Positions 9,641-17,084 of a DNA stretch of 64,000 bases are shown here, one piece after another. The notes under the pieces are model-generated. The model did not search any database. It was given only the letters and a program-made list of their open reading frames with translations, and had not been told where the DNA came from. The stretch is taken from NCBI RefSeq assembly GCF_018141105.1, contig NZ_CP054839.1:7815411-7879410 (forward strand), read 5' to 3'. Source of the stretch: Saccharopolyspora erythraea. GTDB taxonomy: Bacteria; Actinomycetota; Actinomycetes; Mycobacteriales; Pseudonocardiaceae. How positions within the stretch are numbered: position 1 is the stretch's first letter; every line of letters starts with the position of its first letter. The position numbers and the translations under genes are program-made.

Positions 9641-9701
9641 GCGGTCATCGTCGCACAGATCGCGGAACGATCCTGTCCGCTGTTCGCGAGAGGCTGAGCG
9701 C

Positions 9702-10286
9702 ATGACCGACCTGACCTGGAACGCCCTGCTCCGAGAGCAGCTCACCTGGCACTGGACCAACCAGCTGCGCGAACGCCTCGACGGGCTCACCGACGACGAG
9801 TACTTCTGGGAGCCGGTACCCGGCTGCTGGAGCGTGCGCCCCCGCGGTACCAGCACCGCACCGGTGCAGGGCGGGTCCGGCGCGATGACCATCGACTTCG
9901 CGATGCCGGAGCCCGACCCCACGCCGTTCACCACGATCGCCTGGCGGCTCGGGCACGTGATCGTCGGCGTGCTCGCGATGCGCAACGCCTCGCACTTCGG
10001 TCGCGCGGCCACCGACTACTGGTCGTTCGAGTACGCCACGACCGCGGCCGAGGCGCTGGACCAGCTCGACGCGGAGTACGCGACGTGGCTCGCCGGGGTC
10101 GAGTCCCTCGGGGAAAGCGGTCTCGCCCTTCCGTGCGGGGAGGCGGAGGGAGCGCACGCCGAGCGCCCCATGGCGACGCTGGTGCTGCACATCCACCGGG
10201 AGGTGCTGCATCATCTGGCCGAGGTGTGCCTGCTCCGCGACCTGCACCTGCACACCCACCAGCGGACCCGGCGGGAGGCGAGCTGA
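9702..10286 (+). CDS. DinB-family protein
   Basis: 194 aa four-helix bundle of the DinB/YfiT superfamily. The metal-binding histidines are LREQLTWHWTNQL (helix 1), TIAWRLGHVIVG (helix 2) and VLHIHREVLHHLAEV (helix 4). Such proteins are thiol-dependent transferases or of unknown role; here mycothiol is the likely thiol. GAGAGG precedes the ATG. One base separates it from the VOC gene downstream, so the two are an operon, probably under the divergent WYL regulator. Confidence 0.82.
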   Translation: MTDLTWNALLREQLTWHWTNQLRERLDGLTDDEYFWEPVPGCWSVRPRGTSTAPVQGGSGAMTIDFAMPEPDPTPFTTIAWRLGHVIVGVLAMRNASHFGRAATDYWSFEYATTAAEALDQLDAEYATWLAGVESLGESGLALPCGEAEGAHAERPMATLVLHIHREVLHHLAEVCLLRDLHLHTHQRTRREAS

Positions 10287-10287
10287 G

Positions 10288-10725
10288 ATGGCCCGCGACG
10301 TCCAGATCACCTTCGACTGCGCCGACCCCGCCGGGCTGTCCGCGTTCTGGGCCGAGGCGCTCGGCTACCGGATGCAGGACCCGCCCGAGGGCTTCGAGTC
10401 GTGGGAGCAGGCGTTGGAGGCGATGGGCGTGCCGCCCGAGAACCGCAACGACGCCTCCGCGGTGCTCGATCCCGATGGCGCCGGGCCGCGGCTGTTCTTC
10501 CAGCGGGTGCCGGAGGGCAAGCAGGCCAAGAACCGCGTGCACCTCGATGTACGAGCGGCCCCCGGCCTCGAGGGTGACGCGCGTATGAAGGCCCTGGAGG
10601 CCGCGGCGGAGCGGCTCGTCTCCCACGGCGCCACCCGGCTCCGGCGCCACGAGCCCGCGCCCCCGCTCGACGGCGGTCACATCGTGATGGCCGACCCCGA
10701 GGGCAACGAGTTCTGCCTCGACTGA
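10288..10725 (+). CDS. VOC-family (glyoxalase-like) protein
   Basis: 145 aa. Two beta-alpha-beta-beta-beta modules with the pattern ITFDCADPAGLSAFWAEALGY at the start, NRVHLDVRA in the middle and GGHIVMADPEGNEFCLD at the end. Usual metal-ligand His and Glu positions are present (VHLDV, NEFCL). It belongs to a large group of glyoxalase/dioxygenase-fold proteins of unknown substrate in actinomycetes. Transcribed with the DinB gene. Confidence 0.82.
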   Translation: MARDVQITFDCADPAGLSAFWAEALGYRMQDPPEGFESWEQALEAMGVPPENRNDASAVLDPDGAGPRLFFQRVPEGKQAKNRVHLDVRAAPGLEGDARMKALEAAAERLVSHGATRLRRHEPAPPLDGGHIVMADPEGNEFCLD

Positions 10726-10778
10726 TCAGCGGTGCGGCCCGGAACTCCGTGGGTCGGTACTCCGGCCGCGCCCGACCG

Positions 10779-11336
10779 TCAGCGGCCGAGGCCCTCGATG
10801 ACCTCCGCGCCGGGCAGTCCGGCCAGCACCTCGCCCGCGGTGAGGATCTTGCTGCGCCGCAGCCCGCTGCCGACCACGGCGGCGGGCACCTCGGCCACCG
10901 CGGCGTCGACCAGGAGCGGCCAGCCGTCGGGGAGCCCGAAGGGGGTGATCCCGCCGTACTCCATGGCGGTCAGGCTCACCGCCTCGTCCATCGGCGCGAA
11001 GGAGGCCTTGCGCACGTCCAGCCGCCGCTTGACGACCCCGTTGACGTCCGCGCGGGTGGTGGCCAGCACCAGGCACGCCGCGTAGCGGAGCTCACCGGAG
11101 CGCTTGCCCGCGACGACGACGCAGTTCGCCGAGAGCTCCAGCGGCGACCCGTACTGCGCGCAGAACGCGGCGGTGTCGGCGAGCTCCGGGTCGATCTCGG
11201 CCACCCCGACACGCGCCGCCTCGGTCTCGCCGAGAGCGCGGACGGCCTCGGCGACCGGGTCGGCGAGCAGATCGGGGCGTTCCAGCGCGGGGGCGACCTC
11301 CAGCGTGCCCGCGGCCAGCGACCAGTCAACAGCCAT
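10779..11336 (-). CDS. YbaK/aminoacyl-tRNA deacylase domain protein
   Basis: 185 aa. The core has the YbaK/ProX fold: SANCVVVAGKRSGELRYAACLV, then DVRKASFAPMDEAVSLTAMEYGGITPFGLP, with the conserved Lys and the GGITPFGLP loop. The family hydrolyses mischarged aminoacyl-tRNA (for example Cys-tRNA-Pro or Ala-tRNA-Pro) in trans. Which tRNA it edits is not clear. It follows the hydrolase gene on the same strand by 25 bp. Confidence 0.85.
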   Translation of the reverse strand: MAVDWSLAAGTLEVAPALERPDLLADPVAEAVRALGETEAARVGVAEIDPELADTAAFCAQYGSPLELSANCVVVAGKRSGELRYAACLVLATTRADVNGVVKRRLDVRKASFAPMDEAVSLTAMEYGGITPFGLPDGWPLLVDAAVAEVPAAVVGSGLRRSKILTAGEVLAGLPGAEVIEGLGR

Positions 11337-11361
11337 GTCGCGACGATACAAGCAGGCGCGG

Positions 11362-12108
11362 TCAGCCCAGGAAGTCCACGAGCATCGCGCGCAGCTCCCT
11401 GCGGTGGGTGAGCATCGGCGCCGCCGAAGGCAGCAGCTCCAGCCGGGCCCCTGAGAAGGCGGCCGCCACCGACTTGGCCACCTCGGCGGGGTGCATCGGG
11501 TCCTCGGTGGCGCCGACGACCAGCACCTCCGCGGTCGCCGCCGCCAGCGCGGAGGCGTCGGACACGGCGCTGCGCTCTGGCAGCGTGCGCAACGCGTCCT
11601 CCAGCCGCAGCAGCGCGTCGGCCCGGCGGGCGACGTGCTCACCGACGTCGACGCCCTCCGGGATCTCGGCGGCGACGGCCGCACGCAGCTTCGCCCCGCC
11701 GTCGCCCGGCGCCGCCGCGACGCCTTCGGCGAGGCGCTCGAACGCCCACATCGCCGCCACGTCGCGCGGCCGGTCGAGCGACGCGGGCAGCAGCAGCGCC
11801 AGCCGATCGAACCGGTCCGGGTGGTCGGCGGCGATCCTGGTCAGCGCGCCCGCGCCCAGCGAGACGCCCACCGCGCGCGTCGCCCCCACCTCGTCGGCGG
11901 CGGCGAGCACGTCGGCGGCGACTTGGCCGTAGTCCCAGTAGCCGGGCGGGGCGTCCGGAGCACTGCCGTGACCGGGCAGGCTCAGCACCACGCGGGTCCC
12001 GGGCAGACCGGACGACGGGATGCGCGCCTCGCCCTCGGTCGCGCCGAGACCGTGCACGACGAGCGTGACCGGCGCGCCGCGGCCGAGCGTGGTCCAGGTG
12101 GCCGCCAC
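11362..12108 (-). CDS. Alpha/beta hydrolase
   Basis: 248 aa. VTLVVHGLGATEGEAR gives the oxyanion strand, VGVSLGAGALTRI the nucleophile elbow (G-V-S-L-G; Ser about residue 84), and VLVVGATEDPMHP the acid strand. A His near the C-terminus (PMLTHRRELRAML) completes the triad. The GTG start at 12108 overlaps the TAG of the DUF2516 gene (TAGTG), indicating coupled translation. Substrate unknown. Confidence 0.82.
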   Translation of the reverse strand: MAATWTTLGRGAPVTLVVHGLGATEGEARIPSSGLPGTRVVLSLPGHGSAPDAPPGYWDYGQVAADVLAAADEVGATRAVGVSLGAGALTRIAADHPDRFDRLALLLPASLDRPRDVAAMWAFERLAEGVAAAPGDGGAKLRAAVAAEIPEGVDVGEHVARRADALLRLEDALRTLPERSAVSDASALAAATAEVLVVGATEDPMHPAEVAKSVAAAFSGARLELLPSAAPMLTHRRELRAMLVDFLG

Positions 12109-12401
12109 TACCAGGAGCTGCCCTTCTGGACCTCGGTGACCTTGGGCCTGACGTCGACGATGTAGACCAGCACCGCGACCATGCCGATGATCCACAGTAT
12201 GGTCATCGGCCCGCGGAACAGGATCAGCACGAGCGCGCCGGCGCCGGTGATGCCGAGCCAGGCCGCCTTGGTCATCTTGTCGGCGGCGGTGAACGCGTCG
12301 GCGCGCTGGAGCGCGGCGTGCACGAACGCGTAGATCCCGACCGGGATCCCCGCACCCCAAATGATCAGCAACGTCCAGGTGTCCAGGCCCACGTCACCCA
12401 C
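12108..12401 (-). CDS. DUF2516 small membrane protein
   Basis: 97 aa with three hydrophobic segments: about 8-28 (TLLIIWGAGIPVGIYAFVHA), about 46-62 and about 66-84. It matches the actinobacterial DUF2516 family (Rv0476-like), of unknown function. It lies between the HbhA-like gene and the hydrolase on one strand, and the trio HTH/HbhA/DUF2516 is kept in mycobacteria. Confidence 0.82.
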   Translation of the reverse strand: MGDVGLDTWTLLIIWGAGIPVGIYAFVHAALQRADAFTAADKMTKAAWLGITGAGALVLILFRGPMTILWIIGMVAVLVYIVDVRPKVTEVQKGSSW

Positions 12402-12443
12402 CCTACGTGCTCGGCTCCGGCCGCGGCACCCACGTGCTCCGGC

Positions 12444-13205
12444 TCAGCTCTCGCTCTCGCCGGAGGTGCTCTTGGCGGTGGTGCCCTTGGTCCCGGCCGC
12501 CTTGCCGCCCGCGGTCTTCGCCGCTCCCGGCGTGCTCTTCGCGCTCGACTTGCCCGCCGTGGTCGCCTTCGCGGCGGAGCCGGACTTCTCGGACTCGCCG
12601 GTCTTGGCGGCCTCGGTCTTGGCGGCGGCCTTGCGGGCGGTGCTGCGCGTGGCGGAAGCAGCCTTCGCACCCGCGTCCTGGACCGTCTCGGCGGCGTCGT
12701 CGGCGGCCTGCTCGGTCTGCCTGGCGGCCTTCTCGCCGTAGGAGCGGGCGCCGCGGGTCACCTTGCCGAGCACGTCGTCGGCCAGCACGCGGACCTCGCC
12801 GACGACCTCCTCGACCCGGCCCTGCGCGGACTCCGCCTGCTTGCGCGCCTGCTGAACCTGCGGCTGCAGCCGCTCCAGCGCGCCCTCGCCCCGCTCGGCG
12901 AGGTAGTCGTAGAGCTTGACCGCGGACTGGGTGTAGGCGTCGACCCGCTTGCGCAGCTCGGCCGGGTCGAGCTGCTCGCGCAGCTCGTTGAAGTCGGTGG
13001 GCAGGTCGGCGCGCGCCGACTCGGCGCGGTCGCCGAGCTCGGTGCGGATCCGGGTCAGGGTGTCGATCACCGCATGGGCGGCGAGGTCACCGGCGCCGAG
13101 CGCGGCCAGCAGCGGCTGACGCGCGTGCTCGACGGCCCCGCCGAAGGCATGGGCGGCCTGGTCCCGCATCTTCTGGACGTCCTCGGGTTTGGGCAGTGTG
13201 GGCAT
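12444..13205 (-). CDS. HbhA-like heparin-binding haemagglutinin homologue
   Basis: 253 aa. It starts MPTLPKPEDVQKMRDQAAHA, then has a long amphipathic helix region to about residue 170 (coiled coil likely), and ends in a Lys/Ala/Thr/Ser-rich tail (TARKAAAKTEAAKTGESE and similar), the hallmark of HbhA. In mycobacteria the tail binds heparan sulphate and the protein is linked to lipid bodies and the cell surface; there is no signal peptide. In a soil organism the tail may bind other polyanions. Five bases separate it from the HTH regulator upstream. Confidence 0.85.
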   Translation of the reverse strand: MPTLPKPEDVQKMRDQAAHAFGGAVEHARQPLLAALGAGDLAAHAVIDTLTRIRTELGDRAESARADLPTDFNELREQLDPAELRKRVDAYTQSAVKLYDYLAERGEGALERLQPQVQQARKQAESAQGRVEEVVGEVRVLADDVLGKVTRGARSYGEKAARQTEQAADDAAETVQDAGAKAASATRSTARKAAAKTEAAKTGESEKSGSAAKATTAGKSSAKSTPGAAKTAGGKAAGTKGTTAKSTSGESES

Positions 13206-13210
13206 GGCGA

Positions 13211-13657
13211 TCACTCCTCGGTTTGCGGTTTCGCGGCGTCTGCCGTCGTGGAGGTCGTCCCCTCCGGCGCCCCGTCGGCCGCTGCGGGGCCGCCTTGCTC
13301 GCGCCGGAAAGAGCCGTAGATGTCCAGCAGGACCTGCTTCTGCCGCTCGTTCAGGTCGGGGTCGGCGAGTATTGCGTCGACCACCGGACCGCCCTCGCGG
13401 CGCTCCAGGATGCCGGCCTGCACGTAAAGCGCCTCGGCGGAGATCCGCAGCGCCTTGGCGATCTGCTGGAGGATCTCCGCGCTCGGCTTGCGCAGCCCGC
13501 GCTCGACCTGGCTCAGGTAGGGGTTGGACACACCGGCGCGCTTGGCCAGCTGCCGCAGCGAGATCTGGGCGTTGCCGCGCTGCGTGCGGATGTAGCCGCC
13601 GAGATCGCTGACCGCCTGGTTCACGGCCTTGTTGACCGTTTTGTCCACGCGTTCCAT
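13211..13657 (-). CDS. XRE-family regulator upstream of the HbhA-like gene
   Basis: 148 aa. The helix-turn-helix lies at about residues 30-75 (LRQLAKRAGVSNPYLSQVERGLRKPSAEIL). The tail after about 105 is acidic and Ala/Thr-rich. It is the Rv0474 homologue by position and sequence. It is first in the operon with the HbhA-like and DUF2516 genes. A palindrome overlapping its -35 box suggests autoregulation. Confidence 0.88.
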   Translation of the reverse strand: MERVDKTVNKAVNQAVSDLGGYIRTQRGNAQISLRQLAKRAGVSNPYLSQVERGLRKPSAEILQQIAKALRISAEALYVQAGILERREGGPVVDAILADPDLNERQKQVLLDIYGSFRREQGGPAAADGAPEGTTSTTADAAKPQTEE

Positions 13658-13684
13658 CTGCGATCACCTTTCCGGTCGAAACCC

Positions 13685-13727
13685 ACGATAACCAGGCGTG
13701 CTAGCTACTGCAAGCACACTGCTTGCA
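13685..13727 (-). promoter_or_regulatory. Promoter with perfect palindrome (HTH/HbhA operon)
   Basis: Read on the minus strand: TGCAAGCA-GTG-TGCTTGCA (13709-13727), a perfect 8-3-8 inverted repeat, whose downstream arm runs into TTGCAG (-35, 13708-13713). After a 17-base spacer comes TATCGT (-10, 13685-13690), 27 bases before the GTG/ATG region of the regulator. The geometry is that of a repressor site over a sigma-A type promoter. Confidence 0.6.
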
Positions 13728-13996
13728 CCTATCGGGCGTGATTGCGACCACTGGCGGGTGATTTGCCTGCGCCACGCCTTGCGCAGGCGGGCCGAGGCGC
13801 GGGGACGCGCCGAAGCGCATACGAGGAGGCAGCGCATCGCCGCTCGGCAGCGGATGCGCGGCACCCCGCACACGCGAATCGGGCGCGAGCCATGCGGCCC
13901 GCGCCCGATTCCGAAGCCCTGCTCCGCCCCGCTGCCGAAGCCCCGTTGCACGCATGACGCACATCGCGTAGGCGCCCGTGCGGAAGCCCTGTGCTC
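13728..13996. other. Structured spacer without a supported gene
   Basis: Together with 13658-13727 this makes a 339-base gap between the HTH regulator and a VOC gene. It holds a perfect 12-bp stem (GAATCGGGCGCG at 13876-13887 with CGCGCCCGATTC at 13900-13911, loop 12) and an 8-bp stem CGCGTAGG / CCTACGCG (13965-13972, 13996-14003) overlapping the VOC stop codon. Open frames here lack starts, ribosome sites and codon bias. The second stem may terminate the VOC transcript; the first may be a terminator or a small RNA. Confidence 0.45.
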
Positions 13997-14392
13997 CTAC
14001 GCGCAGGCGCACATGCAGAACGGGTGACCGGCGGGGTCCGCGTAGACGCGCCAGCTCGCGTCGAGCTGGTCCTCCGGCTGCGGCAGCGGCGTCGCACCCG
14101 CAGCGAGCGCCCGCTCGTGCCCTTCTTCGAGCGTCTGGACCCGGACGTCGAGGTGGGCCATCTGCGGCCGCTCCCGGCCGGGCCAGGTCGGCGGCCGGAA
14201 GTGCGGGTCGCGCTGGAACGCCAGCGGGGCCCCTCCCGCCGGGTCGGCCAGCTCGACCCAGTCCGGCTCGGACTCGGCCTCGTCGATCTCCCAGCCGAGC
14301 AGCCGCCCGTAGAAGGCGGCGAGCGCGCGCGGGTCGGGGCAGTCGAGCGCGAACGCCGCCAGGCGCAGCGCTGTCGAAGTGGACGCCGTCAT
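13997..14392 (-). CDS. VOC-family (glyoxalase-like) protein
   Basis: 131 aa. LAAFALDCPDPRALAAFYGRLLGW opens the first module and MAHLDVRVQTLEEGHERAL the second; the end WRVYADPAGHPFCMC supplies the usual His position. Typical of the actinobacterial glyoxalase_6 type proteins with unknown substrate. Nineteen bases separate it from the small upstream gene on the same strand. Confidence 0.8.
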   Translation of the reverse strand: MTASTSTALRLAAFALDCPDPRALAAFYGRLLGWEIDEAESEPDWVELADPAGGAPLAFQRDPHFRPPTWPGRERPQMAHLDVRVQTLEEGHERALAAGATPLPQPEDQLDASWRVYADPAGHPFCMCACA

Positions 14393-14411
14393 GGTTCTCC
14401 TCGCTCCCGGT

Positions 14412-14636
14412 TCAGTTGAGGCAGCCGCGCGGCGCGGGCCCCGGATCCACCGCGGCGCCCGGCCGCAGCTCCCGGACCGCCATCGCCCACCAGTTGGCGA
14501 AGCGGTCGAGCCAGACAGGACGAAGCCTGCCGCCCTCCCGCAGCGCGCGCTCGATGTCCGCCTGCGCCGCGGCCTCCGCGGAGCGGCGCCGGTTCGACTC
14601 GTCCCGCAGTGGGAACTCGATCGGAAACGCGTTCAT
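14412..14636 (-). CDS. Small hypothetical protein, 74 aa
   Basis: Begins MNAFPIEFPLRDESNRRR and has one amphipathic helix (SAEAAAQADIERALREGGRL) followed by WLDRFANWWAMAVRELRPG. ATG 14636 follows AGG at a 4-base spacing; a GTG one codon earlier is less likely. No known family recognised. It leads the VOC gene and is divergent from the CGNR regulator. Confidence 0.55.
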   Translation of the reverse strand: MNAFPIEFPLRDESNRRRSAEAAAQADIERALREGGRLRPVWLDRFANWWAMAVRELRPGAAVDPGPAPRGCLN

Positions 14637-14669
14637 CACACCTCACCAAACCCGTGTATTCGATTAGCC

Positions 14670-14723
14670 GGTTACTAACCAGTGAGACGATTATGCGGGT
14701 TACCGAACGGAGGTGCAACCTCC
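14670..14723 (+). promoter_or_regulatory. Divergent control region with SD-masking repeat
   Basis: GGTTA-C-TAACC (14670-14680) is a perfect palindrome between the divergent 74-aa gene and the CGNR gene. GGAGGT-GCA-ACCTCC (14709-14723) is a perfect 6-bp stem whose left arm is a strong Shine-Dalgarno sequence; in RNA it would be paired. The CGNR ATG at 14736 lies 12 bases after the stem. Confidence 0.45.
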
Positions 14724-14735
14724 TATTGGCCTACG

Positions 14736-15275
14736 ATGGTGTTCGTGAACAGCGATGCTGTCGCGCCCGAGGTGGTCCGGCCGCCCGCTCAGCAGGCCGC
14801 CGCCCTCGATGCCGACCGCGACCTCGAACTCGTCCTGAACTTCCTCAACACGTGCGACGTCGAAGCCGGAACCGACGTCCTGGACGATCCGGAGCTCTGG
14901 CGCCGATGGTGCGCCGAGCGGGGGCTGGGCGCGGCGCCGGAGCCGGCCGCGGTGCGGGAGATCCGCGACTCGATGCGCGCGGCGATCTCCTGCGCCGCAC
15001 CGGCCGCGCTCGTCGCACCGGCCTGGCAGGTGCAGGTCGAGCTCCGGGCGGGAATCCCGGTGCTCGCCGGCGCCGACGCCCTCGGGGACGTGCTCGTCGC
15101 GGCGACGCACCTGGTGCACACCGGCTACTGGGACCGCATCAAGATCTGCCCGGCGGAGAACTGCCTCTGGGCGTTCTACGACCGCTCGAGGAACCGCTCA
15201 CGCACGTGGTGCTCGATGCGGGTCTGCGGCAACCGGGAGAAGGCACGCTCCTGGCGCGAACGCCACTCGGGCTAA
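14736..15275 (+). CDS. CGNR zinc-finger regulator
   Basis: 179 aa. The N-terminal ABATE-type domain has LELVLNFLNTCDVE (about 25-40) and a variable helical middle. The C-terminal CGNR finger reads CPAENCLWAFYDRSRNRSRT then WCSMRVCGNREKAR, with the four Cys ligands and the CGNR signature. Such proteins are predicted DNA-binding regulators sensing small molecules. Probably autogenous, given the palindrome upstream. Confidence 0.88.
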   Translation: MVFVNSDAVAPEVVRPPAQQAAALDADRDLELVLNFLNTCDVEAGTDVLDDPELWRRWCAERGLGAAPEPAAVREIRDSMRAAISCAAPAALVAPAWQVQVELRAGIPVLAGADALGDVLVAATHLVHTGYWDRIKICPAENCLWAFYDRSRNRSRTWCSMRVCGNREKARSWRERHSG

Positions 15276-15282
15276 CTGTCGA

Positions 15283-15360
15283 GCCGCGGGCGTCTGTCGC
15301 GCCGCGGGCATCTGTCGCGCCGCGGGCATCTGTCGCGCCGCGGGCATCTGTCGCGCCGCG
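15283..15360. repeat. 18-bp tandem repeat, 4.3 copies
   Basis: Unit GCCGCGGGCATCTGTCGC, starting at 15283, 15301, 15319 and 15337 with a partial fifth copy. The first copy has one change (CGTC for CATC); the others are identical. It lies in the spacer between the CGNR and DUF445 genes, which converge. Confidence 0.9.
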
Positions 15361-15419
15361 ACCACGGAGCGGGCCGCTGACGTCTACCGCTCTCGGGCAC
15401 CGGTCGGCCAGCCGCCGGC

Positions 15420-15520
15420 TTGCCCGCCTGCGACCGCAGGTTGCCCGCCTGCCACTGCAGCTTGTCCGCCTGCCACCGGCACCTTGCCCGCCTGCGACGG
15501 CGCGACTTGTCCCGCTGCAC
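15420..15520. repeat. 21-bp degenerate tandem repeat
   Basis: About 4.5 copies of TTGCCCGCCTGCGACCGCAGG-like units (15420, 15441, 15462, about 15484 and a partial copy at about 15507). TTGYCCGCCTGC is the constant part. Together with the 18-bp repeat it fills most of 15276-15581, where no gene is supported; a minus-strand frame through both would encode only low-complexity repeats. Confidence 0.75.
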
Positions 15521-15581
15521 CAGCGGCGGCTCATCCCCTGCCGCCGCGGTGCATCCCACCTGCCTGCCCGCTCATTGCGCC

Positions 15582-16838
15582 TCAGAAGAACAGTTGCGAG
15601 ATCGTGTAGATGGCCAGGCCGGCGAGGGCGCCCACGACCGTGCCGTTGATGCGGATGAACTGCAGGTCCCGGCCGACCTGCAGCTCGATCTTGCGCGAGG
15701 TCTCCTCCGCGTCCCAGCGCTCGACGGTGTCGGTGATGAGCGTGGTGATCTCGGCCCGGTAGTTCGACACGACGTAGACCGCCGCGCCCTCCAGCCAGCC
15801 GTCCACCTTGGCACGCAACTCGGGCTCCTCGACCAGGCGGCGGCCCAGCGAACGCAGGCCGTCCCGCACCCTGATCCGCAGCTCGCTGGAAGGGTCCTCG
15901 GCGGCGTCGAGCAGCATCTTCTTCGCCGTGCCCCACGCCGACGAGACCAGGTTCTGCACCTCGGGGTGCTCCAGCACCTGCTGCTTGATCTGCTCGGCCT
16001 TGCCCATCGTGCGCGGGTCGTTCTGCAGGTCGTCGGCGAACTCGACCAGGAAGCGGTCGACCGCCTTGCGCATCTGGTGCTCGGGGTCGGTCTTGACCGC
16101 CCACGCGAACGACAGCACCTCGGCGTAGATCTTGTCGGCGACCATCGTGTCGAAGAACTTCGGCGACCAGGAGGGTGCGCGCTGGCTCACCACGCGCAGC
16201 ACCGTCTCGTGGTTGTCGCGCACCCAGTCGTAGGCGCGGTCGCAGACGAGGTCGACGAGCTTGTGGTGCGAGCCGTCGGCGAAAACCTGGCCGAGGATGC
16301 GTCCCAGCGGCGGGCCCCACGGCTGGGCGAGGACCTTGCGCACGACCGCCTGTTCCAGCACGGCCTGCACGTCCTCGTCGCGCAGGACCTGGACCGCGCC
16401 GCGCACCGCGGTCGCGAGTTCCGAGGTGACCCGCTCGGCGTGGTCCTGCTCGCTGAGCCATCCGCCGAGCCGCTTGCTGATCTCGGCTCGACGCAGCTTG
16501 TCGCGGACCACGTGCTCCGACAGGAAGTTGGTCCCGACGAAGTCGCCGAGGCTGCGCCCGAGGGTGTCCTTTCGGGTAGGGATGATCGCGGTGTGCGGGA
16601 TCGGCAGTCCCAGCGGACGGCGGAACAACGCCGTCACCGCGAACCAGTCGGCCAGGGCGCCGACCATTCCCGCCTCGGCCGCCGCCCGGACGTAGCCCGC
16701 CCAGGCCGCCCCGCCGTTCTCCTGCCAGCGGGCGATCACGTAGATCAGGGTCGCGACCAGCAGGAACCCGCCGGCCACGGCCTTCATCCGCCGCAGGCTC
16801 CGGCGCTTCTCCTCATCGGATACCGCAGTACGCTGCAC
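15582..16838 (-). CDS. DUF445 membrane protein
   Basis: 418 aa. A transmembrane helix near the N-terminus (GGFLLVATLIYVIARW) is followed by AAEAGMVGALADWFAVTALFRRPLGLPIPHTAIIP, the signature of the DUF445/YheB family. The body is a long helical region, ending in a C-terminal hydrophobic helix (GTVVGALAGLAIYTISQLFF). Bacillus relatives affect spore structure; the role here is unknown. GTG 16838 is my start, just before VQRTAVSDEEKRR; the frame is open to 16895. No good ribosome site is visible. Confidence 0.85.
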   Translation of the reverse strand: MQRTAVSDEEKRRSLRRMKAVAGGFLLVATLIYVIARWQENGGAAWAGYVRAAAEAGMVGALADWFAVTALFRRPLGLPIPHTAIIPTRKDTLGRSLGDFVGTNFLSEHVVRDKLRRAEISKRLGGWLSEQDHAERVTSELATAVRGAVQVLRDEDVQAVLEQAVVRKVLAQPWGPPLGRILGQVFADGSHHKLVDLVCDRAYDWVRDNHETVLRVVSQRAPSWSPKFFDTMVADKIYAEVLSFAWAVKTDPEHQMRKAVDRFLVEFADDLQNDPRTMGKAEQIKQQVLEHPEVQNLVSSAWGTAKKMLLDAAEDPSSELRIRVRDGLRSLGRRLVEEPELRAKVDGWLEGAAVYVVSNYRAEITTLITDTVERWDAEETSRKIELQVGRDLQFIRINGTVVGALAGLAIYTISQLFF

Positions 16839-17084
16839 ACTTCGATTGTGGCAGTGTTCAGACCCTGACCTCGCGACACCGCTCGTAACGGACATTTGGT
16901 ACGCGGATCAAGGCGCAACCACGGCCCTGACTCAGGCAGCAGCCTCGCGGCCGTCGTTGCGATGGTGCCCCGACGACTGCCACATCCGTCCCCGGTGGCG
17001 GGGTCCGCCGAGGCCGATTGGCGGTGCGAAGCCGCACGTTCGGCATCTGCTGATCCCGGGCGGTTTCGACTACGCTGCGGCAAC

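Noticed and set aside
15283-15520. CRISPR array
   Set aside because: Units are 18 and 21 bp with no unique spacers and no cas genes; these are simple tandem repeats.
15272-15559. 95-codon frame with repeated RRDRCP blocks
   Set aside because: It is only a translation of the two tandem DNA arrays; no ribosome site, and it lies in a convergent spacer.
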